DNA from: Bacteroidales bacterium
Lineage (GTDB): Bacteria; Bacteroidota; Bacteroidia; Bacteroidales; JAGOPY01
Reading direction: 5' to 3'
DNA length: 64,000 nucleotides
NCBI GenBank assembly: GCA_023229505.1
Contig: JALNZD010000021.1
Location: 5,737-69,736 of the forward strand
Part shown: in pieces, positions 42,826-49,966 of the stretch
How positions within the stretch are numbered: position 1 is the first letter of the stretch
Layout of the letters: each line of letters opens with the position of its first letter
Notes under the pieces: generated by a model
Told to the model about the DNA's origin: nothing
The model's database searches: none
The model's input: only the letters and a program-made list of their open reading frames with translations
Position numbers and translations under genes: made by a program

Positions 42826-43497
42826 ATGATCATCACCCGTTACTGCTCGATCAACCCGGAACAGGTATCCGTTAATAAAACCATCCTGCTCAAAAACCCG
42901 GATTCAGATAAGAAAAACCTGCTGAAGACACTCTATCGCCATCTTTATATCCAATATCCCAAGTTTTTCAAAATGGATCCCCTGAGCAAGCTGGCATTCC
43001 TCTCTGCCGAGATCCTGCTGAGAGATATGAATGTGACCACCCGGTACCCTTCGGAAGAGATTGGCATGATCCTGCTAAATTCTACTTCTTCCCTTGAAAC
43101 TGATGAGAAACACCAGGAAAGCATCAACGACCGCGGGAATTATTTCCCCAGCCCGTCGGTCTTTGTTTACACCCTCCCCAATATCATGGCCGGGGAAATT
43201 GCCATCAGGCATAAGATCAAAGGAGAAAATGCTGTTATTATCAGGGAAAAGCCGGATGTCCAGACTATTTTTCAGCTGGTCGATGAACTTTTTTCACGGA
43301 AGAGAGTTAGTTGTTGCATAGCCGGTTGGGTTGAATCTTACCACGACAGGCTGTCGTCGTGCCTGATGCTGATAGAAAATGAAGAAATGGCAAAAACATA
43401 TATAGAACCAGAGGAAATCATTATCTTTGACCCCTCAAATATTGAACGAATCTTTAAAGAGGTTTTATTGGATGGAAGAACTGACGGAAAAGCTTAA
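42826..43497 (+). CDS. Shrunken ketosynthase-like protein without catalytic Cys
   Basis: A 223-residue protein. I start at the ATG at 42826 (MIITRYCSINPEQVSV), since the longer frame begins at a TTG in a T-run. The middle resembles the N-terminal core of FabF: KLAFLSAEILLRD, EEIGMILLNSTSSLETD, FPSPSVFVYTLPNIMAGEIA and IRHKIKGENAVI. Where a ketosynthase has its active Cys, this protein has REKPDVQTI, and the His motifs are missing. Similar about 200-residue '3-oxoacyl-ACP synthase' proteins sit in other flexirubin clusters as I recall. It may be a non-catalytic partner of a ketosynthase or ACP. It overlaps the ACP gene by 26 bases. Confidence 0.75.
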   Translation: MIITRYCSINPEQVSVNKTILLKNPDSDKKNLLKTLYRHLYIQYPKFFKMDPLSKLAFLSAEILLRDMNVTTRYPSEEIGMILLNSTSSLETDEKHQESINDRGNYFPSPSVFVYTLPNIMAGEIAIRHKIKGENAVIIREKPDVQTIFQLVDELFSRKRVSCCIAGWVESYHDRLSSCLMLIENEEMAKTYIEPEEIIIFDPSNIERIFKEVLLDGRTDGKA

Positions 43498-43729
43498 AAA
43501 AGAGATTATTGAGGTTTTAAACCTTGAGGATATTAAACCTGAAGACATTGACGTGGATGCCCCTCTTTTCGGCGACGGGCTGGGACTGGATTCCATCGAC
43601 GCACTGGAACTGATCGTTCTCCTCGAAAAAAATTATAGCATCAAGATCGAAGATCCTAAGGAAGGGCGTAAGATATTCACCTCAGTCCGCACCATGGCTA
43701 ACTTCATCCTCGAGCACCAAAAAAAGTAA
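43472..43729 (+). CDS. Acyl carrier protein, second copy
   Basis: An 85-residue ACP starting at the ATG at 43472 (MEELTEKLKKEIIEVLNLED) within the end of the preceding gene; the 15 codons upstream do not look like ACP. AGAGG stands about ten bases before. Ser41 in GLGLDSIDALELIVLLE is the phosphopantetheine site. The gene precedes the catalytic KS and CLF genes, four bases away, so this ACP most likely works with that pair. Confidence 0.94.
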   Translation: MEELTEKLKKEIIEVLNLEDIKPEDIDVDAPLFGDGLGLDSIDALELIVLLEKNYSIKIEDPKEGRKIFTSVRTMANFILEHQKK

Positions 43730-43733
43730 GCTG

Positions 43734-44930
43734 ATGGCAGAAAGGGTTTTTGTCACCGGCATCGGGATCATCTGTGCCATCGGGAAAAACACCGGCGAAA
43801 CCTTTGCATCCCTTCGGGCCACCCGATCAGGCATCAGCCATCTTTCTATCCTTGATTCTATCCACCGCGATACCCTCCCGGTGGGCGAGATCAAACTGAC
43901 TAACAAGGAGCTGGGCGCCCTGGCCGGGATCAGCGACCCGGATATGTTCCCACGCACCGCCCTGCTGGGCCTCATCGCCGCCGGAGAAGCCGTTAAAAAT
44001 GCAGGTATCGACCCAAAAGACAATAATTTCCGCACAGGGGTCATTTCTGCCAGCACCGTCGGAGGAATGGACAAGACCGAGATCAATTACCGGAACTACC
44101 ACCTTGGAGCGCCTTATAACAATTTTGTCCTGACACATGACTGCGGCGACAGCACGGAAAAAATCGCCGTCCGCTTAGGCTTTCGCGATATGGTCAGCAC
44201 CATCAGCACGGCATGTTCTTCATCAGCCAACTCAATCATGTTCGGTGCCAGGCTGATCCGCCATGGCCTGCTCGACCGTGTGCTTGCCGGCGGTACCGAT
44301 GCCATGTCGAAATTTACCCTCAACGGGTTCCACACATTGATGATTCTCGACAAGCAGCCTTGCCGGCCGTTCGACAAGAACCGGATGGGGCTGAACCTTG
44401 GCGAAGGAGCCGCTTTCCTCGTCCTCGAATCGGAAAAAGCCCTTGACGGCAGGATCCCCTTATGTGAACTCAGCGGTTATGCCAATGCCAACGACGCTTA
44501 CCACCAGACCGCCTCATCCCCCGACGGATTTGGACCTTACCTGTCGATGTCGCAGGCGCTGGATTCCGGCAGGCTGAAGCCTGCGGACATTCAATATATC
44601 AACGCCCACGGAACAGGAACTGATAACAATGACCTCACCGAAGGGATCGCGATTGAGAGAATATTCGGGCAGCATATTCCGCTGGTTTCATCAACCAAAC
44701 CATTTACCGGACATACACTAGGCGCTGCAGCGGCCGTCGAAGCAGTAATCTCCATCCTTTCCATCAAAAATCAGATGGTATTTCCCAACCTGAACTTCCA
44801 CGAAAAAATGGATGAATTGCATTTTGAGCCTTTGAAAGAGATGATTACAGGAAAGAACCTCCGGCACGTACTCAGCAACTCTTTCGGTTTCGGCGGCAAC
44901 GATTCAACACTCATATTCTCAGCTTGTTGA
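43734..44930 (+). CDS. Beta-ketoacyl-ACP synthase, catalytic partner of a KS/CLF pair
   Basis: A 398-residue ketosynthase with all catalytic residues: Cys161 in STACSSSANSIMFGARLI, His in NAHGTGTDNND and KPFTGHTLGAAAAVEAV. It starts four bases after the ACP stop and ends one base before the next ATG. The neighbour at 44932 is ketosynthase-shaped but lacks the Cys. This mirrors the ApeO:ApeC heterodimer of aryl polyene systems, so it is the best candidate for building the polyene chain. Confidence 0.93.
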   Translation: MAERVFVTGIGIICAIGKNTGETFASLRATRSGISHLSILDSIHRDTLPVGEIKLTNKELGALAGISDPDMFPRTALLGLIAAGEAVKNAGIDPKDNNFRTGVISASTVGGMDKTEINYRNYHLGAPYNNFVLTHDCGDSTEKIAVRLGFRDMVSTISTACSSSANSIMFGARLIRHGLLDRVLAGGTDAMSKFTLNGFHTLMILDKQPCRPFDKNRMGLNLGEGAAFLVLESEKALDGRIPLCELSGYANANDAYHQTASSPDGFGPYLSMSQALDSGRLKPADIQYINAHGTGTDNNDLTEGIAIERIFGQHIPLVSSTKPFTGHTLGAAAAVEAVISILSIKNQMVFPNLNFHEKMDELHFEPLKEMITGKNLRHVLSNSFGFGGNDSTLIFSAC

Positions 44931-44931
44931 T

Positions 44932-45999
44932 ATGGAAGCATTCATCCGGGGCATAGGAAATATCTCACCACAGCCAACGTTCGACAACAGCGCTTTCCTG
45001 GAAGATGTCCGTGAATACAACACGGCCAGGCTGCAATCAATAGAACCCGATTATAAAAATTACATCAAACCGATCCAGTTGCGCCGAATGAGCCGGTTGC
45101 TCAAGATGGGCGTCACGGCCGCCGGTATGTGCCTTCATGACGCTGAAGTGGAACAACCCGATGCGATCATCACCGGCACCGGCCTGGGCATGATGGAAGA
45201 GACTGAAAAATTCCTGAACGGAATCCTTGACAATGGCGAGAAACTGCTCAACCCGACCGCTTTTATCCAATCGACCCATAATACTGTCGGTGCCCATATT
45301 GCCGTAATGCTTGGTTGTAACAAGTATAACCTGACTTATGTGCACGGCCCCGTTTCACTGGAAAATGCACTGCTCGACAGCCTGATGTGTCTTTCCGAAA
45401 GGCCCTCCGACAAGGTGCTTCTCGGAGGTATCGAAGAAATGACCGAGGCGCATTTCATTATCACCGACAGCATGGGATTCTGGAAAAAAGGCCCAATCAG
45501 CAACCTTGACCTGCTTAAAAATAAAACACCCGGCACCATTGCCGGCGAAGGAGCATCTTTTTTCCTGCTGTCCAGGGAGGAAAGTCCCCAAAACTACGGC
45601 CAAATCCGTGGATTATCCACGCGGTTTAACCCGGAGAATCAAACTATTGCAGTGAATCATATCGAAGATTTCCTCGCTGCCCACAAACTGAACATAGCCG
45701 ACATCGACCTGGTCATCCTCGGTCTGAACGGCGATCCGGCATCAGATGCCATCTATGAGCCTGTTACCGGTTATTTTGAAGGAAAATCAACCATGACTTG
45801 GTATAAACATCTTTGCGGCGAGCATTACCTGGCATCGTCCTTCGCCCTTTGGTTGGGCGCCCGTATCTTGAAAAACCAGAAAATCCCTGGCATTATAAGG
45901 CTGAATGAGACTCCAAAACCCGGCAAGATCAGAAATATCATGATTTATAACCACTATAAAAATATCTACCACTCCCTCATCCTGGTCTCATCATGTTAA
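44932..45999 (+). CDS. Chain-length-factor-like ketosynthase homologue
   Basis: A 355-residue thiolase-fold protein. AFIQSTHNTVGAHIAVMLG, then CNKYNLTYVHGPVSLENAL aligns with the ketosynthase block around the active Cys, but that position is Pro (HGPVS for ACSSS). The His motif HGTGT is replaced by LNGDPASD, while YKHLCGEHYLASSFALWLG keeps the outline of the second. It is therefore non-catalytic and probably pairs with the preceding ketosynthase to fix chain length, like ApeC. The stop/start junction with the ketosynthase gene is one base; its own end overlaps the deacetylase gene by seven. Confidence 0.85.
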   Translation: MEAFIRGIGNISPQPTFDNSAFLEDVREYNTARLQSIEPDYKNYIKPIQLRRMSRLLKMGVTAAGMCLHDAEVEQPDAIITGTGLGMMEETEKFLNGILDNGEKLLNPTAFIQSTHNTVGAHIAVMLGCNKYNLTYVHGPVSLENALLDSLMCLSERPSDKVLLGGIEEMTEAHFIITDSMGFWKKGPISNLDLLKNKTPGTIAGEGASFFLLSREESPQNYGQIRGLSTRFNPENQTIAVNHIEDFLAAHKLNIADIDLVILGLNGDPASDAIYEPVTGYFEGKSTMTWYKHLCGEHYLASSFALWLGARILKNQKIPGIIRLNETPKPGKIRNIMIYNHYKNIYHSLILVSSC

Positions 46000-46769
46000 A
46001 CTTACGCTCTGCAAGCATTTTGATTATCATTCTTGCAGCCGTGGTAATACTGCTGATGATCTTTCAACCTCATCTCTGGTGGATCTTCTTGCTCTTAACA
46101 GTTGTCTATTTGCTAATGCTCATTGCAGGCTCATTCAATATAGGTTCCAACTTTTATTTGAGGGCATTATGCAGAGGAACGAAACCTGAAAAAGTTCTGG
46201 CGCTGACTTTCGACGATGGCCCGGATGAGATTATAACGCCAAAGGTTCTGGCCATCCTGGAAAAGAATAATATCCCGGCGACTTTTTTTATCATCGGGAA
46301 GAAAGCGGAAAAACAGGTTGATATGATACAGCTGATCATGACCAAAGGGCATCTGATAAGTCTGCATTCTTACGACCATGCTTTCTTTTTCGATCTTTAT
46401 CTGAGAGGAAAGATGGAACAGGATTTGCTGAAGACAGAAGAGATTATAATGAAAGCAACAGGTAAAAAGCCATTATTGTTCAGGCCACCATATGGGGTTA
46501 CCAATCCAACCCTGGCGAAAGTTGTGAAGAAACTTGGATATAAGGTTATCGGTTGGTCGGTAAGGAGTTTTGACACGGCCATAAAGGATGCTGAAAAAAT
46601 TGCAGGACGTGTAATTGGAAAACTCCATCCCGGCGCTGTAATCCTGATGCATGACACGCAAAATATTACACCGGAGGCGCTGGAAAAAGTTATTATAATG
46701 GCAAAAGAAGAAGGCTACCGGTTCGTTGGGCTTGATGAAATGTTTGGTGTTGAAGCTTATAAAAATTAA
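45993..46769 (+). CDS. Polysaccharide deacetylase-family protein (NodB domain)
   Basis: A 258-residue protein with two N-terminal membrane helices (ASILIIILAAVVILLMIF, WWIFLLLTVVYLLMLIAG). The NodB domain shows motif 1 LTFDDGPDE, motif 2 HSYDH (metal-binding His pair) and motif 3 RPPYGVTN, with the closing LMHDT. The catalytic residues are intact, so it should be a metal-dependent deacetylase facing the periplasm. Its substrate in a pigment cluster is not obvious; removal of an acetyl group from a glycolipid carrier or from the pigment is possible. Confidence 0.9.
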   Translation: MLNLRSASILIIILAAVVILLMIFQPHLWWIFLLLTVVYLLMLIAGSFNIGSNFYLRALCRGTKPEKVLALTFDDGPDEIITPKVLAILEKNNIPATFFIIGKKAEKQVDMIQLIMTKGHLISLHSYDHAFFFDLYLRGKMEQDLLKTEEIIMKATGKKPLLFRPPYGVTNPTLAKVVKKLGYKVIGWSVRSFDTAIKDAEKIAGRVIGKLHPGAVILMHDTQNITPEALEKVIIMAKEEGYRFVGLDEMFGVEAYKN

Positions 46770-46772
46770 AAG

Positions 46773-47228
46773 ATGCGATTACTTGTATTCTTTATTTCGT
46801 TGATATTTCTGTTGCCGCAGCAAGGCGGAAAGCACCGGCTGGTGGTCACCGTCACAGGTCTGAAACCGCTGAAAGGCGATCTTTATATCAGCCTTCACCA
46901 GCGGCCGGAATATTTTCAATTTGCCGACAGTGCTTTGATGAAAACAAAAATCGGCGTGAATGCTGAAACGGAAACCGTTTTCTTCGACAAAGTCCCTGAA
47001 GGTCGTTATGCGATTGCCATCTACCATGATGAGAACCTGAACGGGATGATGGATGCCAACGAGATCGGCATACCGAGGGAAGGCTACGGGTTTTCGAACA
47101 ATCCGAAAGTTCCCGGAAAGCCGAAGTTTGAGCAGGCAGCTTTTGATTTAAGCCGTAACGATACTATCGTGATTAAAATGATTTATCATCCTGCTCCAAA
47201 TCAAAGGAAAGATTCTGAAAATAAGTAA
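46773..47228 (+). CDS. DUF2141 family secreted protein
   Basis: A 151-residue protein with a short signal (MRLLVFFISLIFLLPQQGG). The body is typical DUF2141: DLYISLHQRPEYF, VPEGRYAIAIYHDENLNGMM, DANEIGIPREGYGFSNN, all in order. The DENLNGMMDANEIG stretch looks like a calcium-binding loop. These periplasmic proteins occur in Bacteroidota and in some pigment clusters; no biochemical function is known to me. It begins three bases after the deacetylase stop. Confidence 0.9.
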   Translation: MRLLVFFISLIFLLPQQGGKHRLVVTVTGLKPLKGDLYISLHQRPEYFQFADSALMKTKIGVNAETETVFFDKVPEGRYAIAIYHDENLNGMMDANEIGIPREGYGFSNNPKVPGKPKFEQAAFDLSRNDTIVIKMIYHPAPNQRKDSENK

Positions 47229-47273
47229 GATTAATTATTGGAATAACTCAGGAAACTAAAAAAAATAATAAAA

Positions 47274-47363
47274 GCCACAAAAACACAAAAACACTAAATC
47301 TCACAAAAATGGCAATCAGTATAACAACTTCCGTGCAATATCGTGTTTTGGTGCTTTGGTGGC
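47274..47363. repeat. Inverted repeat covering the annotated start of the LolA-like gene
   Basis: The arms 47274-47294 (begins GCCACAAAAACAC) and 47343-47363 (ends TTTGGTGGC) pair with few mismatches. This is the style of the 'CACCAAA' elements found between genes in many bacteria. The first ATG of the LolA-like frame (47309) is inside the loop. Confidence 0.75.
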
Positions 47364-48016
47364 AAAAAAAATTTATAAAATCGTTAACTGCTTTTTTAAT
47401 ATTTCTTTTATTTGATTTACCTCTGACTTTATTTTCACAAGAGGTCAAAGAAACACCCGTAAAAGACCCTTCAAAAGTTATAGAGCAAATAAACCTAACA
47501 TCTTCAAAAACCAATACGTTAACGGCTGATTTCACCCAGGTAAAAGAAATGAGCTTCCTGGAGGAAAAAGTAGTCTCGTCCGGTAAGTTTTATTTCAAAA
47601 AAGACAAGCAATTGAGGTGGGAATATACCGAGCCGTTTACCTATGCTATAATTTTGAACTACGACAGGTTACGTATTATCGATGAGGGAAGGAGCAAGGA
47701 TTTCGAAGCCGGATCGAACCGTATGTTTTTGGAGATCAGCGATGTGATGACCGGCATGGTGAACGGTACCTTGCTTAATAGTTCCCAATTCACCACGACC
47801 TGGTCCGAAGCAACCGGACACTACCTGGCTGAACTAATTCCCATCGGAACCACCATGAAGGATTACCTGATGCGCATCGAGCTGAAGGTAAGCAAGCTGG
47901 ATTTTACGGTCGAAGAACTGAAGATGTTTGAACGGTCGGGCGATTTCACCCAGATCACTTTCCGCAATAAAAAGCTGAATGAAACTATCCCTGCTGAGAT
48001 ATTTCGCCTGGATTAG
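47309..48016 (+). CDS. LolA-like outer-membrane lipoprotein carrier
   Basis: A 235-residue protein with a signal-like helix (SLTAFLIFLLFDLPLTLFSQ). The LolA pattern follows: LTADFTQVKEMSFLEEKVV, SGKFYFKKDKQLRWEYTEPF and a late TFRNKKLNETIPAEIFRL. The start is doubtful: the ATG at 47309 lies within an inverted intergenic repeat, and the next possible starts (TTG or GTG near 47347-47350) are also in it. In aryl polyene clusters LolA/LolB-like proteins are taken to move the lipid-like product to the outer membrane. It overlaps the next gene by 38 bases. Confidence 0.87.
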   Translation: MAISITTSVQYRVLVLWWQKKFIKSLTAFLIFLLFDLPLTLFSQEVKETPVKDPSKVIEQINLTSSKTNTLTADFTQVKEMSFLEEKVVSSGKFYFKKDKQLRWEYTEPFTYAIILNYDRLRIIDEGRSKDFEAGSNRMFLEISDVMTGMVNGTLLNSSQFTTTWSEATGHYLAELIPIGTTMKDYLMRIELKVSKLDFTVEELKMFERSGDFTQITFRNKKLNETIPAEIFRLD

Positions 48017-48473
48017 CCTCGTCTTAATGGCTTCAGTTTCCTGCCGTTCATCAAGGATTTATTTATCAGGTGATCAAACGGGCAGGTTCAGTGAATCAAT
48101 TTTTACCGGTTCTTTTGAAAAAATAACCCTTAAGGCAAAGGTGATTTACCAGGAAAGAGAACTGACGGGGCTTTTGTTGATAAAAAATGCATGGGACGGG
48201 AATTATAAAATCGCCTTTTTCAATGAGTTAGGCATGACTTACGTTGAAGGGACTCTTGAGAACTCATCAAAACGTAAAAAGCTCGTAGTTAAGAACATCG
48301 CTCTCAACCTCGACCATAAAATATTTATAAAAAATTTAGAGAGAAGCCTACAGATGGTTTTTACAGACAAAACAAATCCCAGCTTCCCAGCTTCCCAGCT
48401 TCCGGCTAAAGATGAAAACATCCTGATGGTAAAATTACGCAGTGGGTTTATTTTGGAATTAAAAACCAAATAA
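47979..48473 (+). CDS. LolB-like lipoprotein
   Basis: A 164-residue lipoprotein. The signal ends in LVLMASVSC (Cys22). The mature part is beta-rich (ITLKAKVIYQERELTGLLL, then IKNAWDGNYKIAFFNELGMTYVEGTL, split here), in the manner of LolB-type barrels. I name it LolB-like because it directly follows a LolA-like gene and has a fitting length and fold pattern; homology is not certain. The codons for NPSFPASQLP come from an eight-base tandem repeat (48378-48401), so this stretch is likely a later insertion and may be unstable. Confidence 0.65.
   Translation: MKLSLLRYFAWISLVLMASVSCRSSRIYLSGDQTGRFSESIFTGSFEKITLKAKVIYQERELTGLLLIKNAWDGNYKIAFFNELGMTYVEGTLENSSKRKKLVVKNIALNLDHKIFIKNLERSLQMVFTDKTNPSFPASQLPAKDENILMVKLRSGFILELKTK
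48378..48401 (+). repeat. Perfect 8-bp tandem repeat inside the LolB-like gene
   Basis: CCCAGCTT occurs three times in a row (48378-48385, 48386-48393, 48394-48401). Eight is not divisible by three, so gain or loss of a unit would shift the frame for the last 24 codons. Confidence 0.85.
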
Positions 48474-48579
48474 TATACGAAACAAGGGTACTCGATATAT
48501 GATACTCGAATTAAGCAACAAATGACTACTTTATGACCACTTTATAACAACCCAATGACTACCCAATGACCACTAACCA
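48472..48579. repeat. Repeat-filled gap before the ApeI-like dehydratase gene
   Basis: The gap starts AATATACGAAACAAGGGTAC and has GATATAT, GATACTC, GAATTAA units, then 10-base units around CCAATGAC and a closing CACTAACCAATGAC. It is a diverged copy of the gap at 34855-34952, in the same order and orientation. No separate ribosome site is visible before the ATG at 48580. Confidence 0.8.
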
Positions 48580-48942
48580 ATGACAGATCTCTTCTTCATA
48601 GCTCGGCTGACTGCCAGCGAAAGCTCTTTCAGCGCCCAAATCACTTTTAATCCGGCCCACCCGGTCTTCTCCGGCCACTTCCCGGGAAAACCCATCGTCC
48701 CGGGCGTAGTACTTGTTGAAATTTCGGCAGCAGTTGCCTCTCAGCTCACAGGCAAGGACCTGACCGTGAAAGAGGCCTCGGTGATCAAGTTCCTGCAAGT
48801 GATTGACCCTTTGCAGCATCCATTAATCGCGACAGATGGCTCGATCTTTGAAGAGGGTGATGGCAGGTTTAAAGTTGACATGAGTTTCTCTGCCGGTGGA
48901 ATAATTTTCGCGAAACTCAGGGGAATCAGGCTTCAACCGTAA
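48580..48942 (+). CDS. ApeI-like 3-hydroxyacyl-ACP dehydratase (FabA/FabZ fold)
   Basis: A 120-residue hotdog dehydratase. FNPAHPVFSGHFPGKPIVPG contains the catalytic His33 (HFPG) and is followed by VVLVEISAAVASQL, where the active acidic residue is Glu. The protein is short, a single hotdog. Together with the ApeP-like protein (30947-31390) it gives the two different dehydratases that aryl polyene systems usually have; these may form a heterodimer. The start directly follows a repeat tract. Confidence 0.87.
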   Translation: MTDLFFIARLTASESSFSAQITFNPAHPVFSGHFPGKPIVPGVVLVEISAAVASQLTGKDLTVKEASVIKFLQVIDPLQHPLIATDGSIFEEGDGRFKVDMSFSAGGIIFAKLRGIRLQP

Positions 48943-48972
48943 AAAGATAACCTGGATAAAGTCAATTTTAAT

Positions 48973-48980
48973 TAAATTTG
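48973..48980 (+). promoter_or_regulatory. TAAATTTG -7 box before the heme protein genes
   Basis: A TAnnTTTG match 33 bases before the ATG at 49014; no -33 TTG. It would let the two heme-binding genes be expressed apart from the dehydratase gene. Confidence 0.4.
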
Positions 48981-49013
48981 TCCGCGTTAACCTAAAGTTG
49001 AATCATTAAATAT

Positions 49014-49436
49014 ATGAAAACTATGAAAAAACTAATCTTCTCCGGCATTGTATTATTTGCCGCCGTTTTAGCTATAATAGCCTTTACTTATCCGGCCGGA
49101 AATCCTTCCACGGATCGCGTTAATCCGCAGGAAAAAGTTGCACCGGCATTTCCCGAAAATGTGGCCAAGGTGCTGGAAACATCATGTTTCGATTGTCATA
49201 GCGATGCCTCTTCCAACGCCAAAGCCAGGATGAAGGTTAACTTCTCTAAATGGAATGATATGTCGGATGCAAAAAAAGTTGGAAAAATGCAAGACATCAA
49301 AGATATGGTTACTAAAGGCGACATGCCCCCAAAGAAATATGTGAACAACTACCCTGACCGCGCCCCGGGACAAGAACAGAAAGACATTATCAGCAAATGG
49401 GTTACTGAAGAATCAGCCAAGCTCATGAACAATTAA
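49014..49436 (+). CDS. Heme-binding domain protein (Haem_bd, c-type)
   Basis: A 140-residue protein with an N-terminal anchor or signal (KLIFSGIVLFAAVLAIIAF). CFDCH near residue 58 is a CxxCH heme attachment site, and GDMPPKKYVNNYPDR provides the probable Met ligand region (MPP). This arrangement is the Haem_bd family (PF14376). The protein faces the periplasm. It is followed after 32 bases by a paralogue. These genes are not part of the classic pigment pathway; they might pass electrons in an oxidative step or be an unrelated insertion. Confidence 0.88.
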   Translation: MKTMKKLIFSGIVLFAAVLAIIAFTYPAGNPSTDRVNPQEKVAPAFPENVAKVLETSCFDCHSDASSNAKARMKVNFSKWNDMSDAKKVGKMQDIKDMVTKGDMPPKKYVNNYPDRAPGQEQKDIISKWVTEESAKLMNN

Positions 49437-49468
49437 GCCATCAAACCGACCATTTAACCTATTAAACT

Positions 49469-49939
49469 ATGAAGAAAGCCTGGATCATCATCATAGCTGC
49501 GGTCATCTTTATTTTTATCGTTATCCAGTTCTTTCCGCCTGCAAAGAACGACAACCTGATAAATCCACAAAACGATATCGTTTTTAAACTGGAAATACCG
49601 ACAGCTGTTAAGAAAAAAATCGTGAATGCCTGCTATGACTGTCATTCCAATAAGACTGTCTATCCTTTTTATAACAATATTGCCCCTGTTTCCTGGTTGA
49701 TGGCAAAACATATACGTGTAGGAAAAGAACACCTGAACTTTTCAGAATGGGCAAATTACGACCGGAAAGAACAGATCAAACTCCTGACTAAAATCTGCGA
49801 TGAGATCACAGCCGGTGAAATGCCGGTAAAAGGCTATGTTTTCATGCACAGCAAGGCTATAATAAACGAAAAAGAGCTCGAAGAGATCTGCCAGTGGACC
49901 GAACAAGCGTCCGAGCAGGTGATGGGCAAAAAAGAATAA
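49469..49939 (+). CDS. Heme-binding domain protein (Haem_bd), second copy
   Basis: A 156-residue paralogue of the preceding gene product. The N-terminal helix (AWIIIIAAVIFIFIVIQFF) anchors it. CYDCH near residue 55 is the heme site, followed by SNKTVYPFYNNIAPVSWLM, a strongly conserved block of the family, and EITAGEMPVKGYVFMHSKA with the Met region. Better conserved than the first copy. It precedes the glycosyltransferase gene by 27 bases. Confidence 0.9.
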   Translation: MKKAWIIIIAAVIFIFIVIQFFPPAKNDNLINPQNDIVFKLEIPTAVKKKIVNACYDCHSNKTVYPFYNNIAPVSWLMAKHIRVGKEHLNFSEWANYDRKEQIKLLTKICDEITAGEMPVKGYVFMHSKAIINEKELEEICQWTEQASEQVMGKKE

Positions 49940-49966
49940 TTATACCAGCCTCCCGGCGTTTTAATT

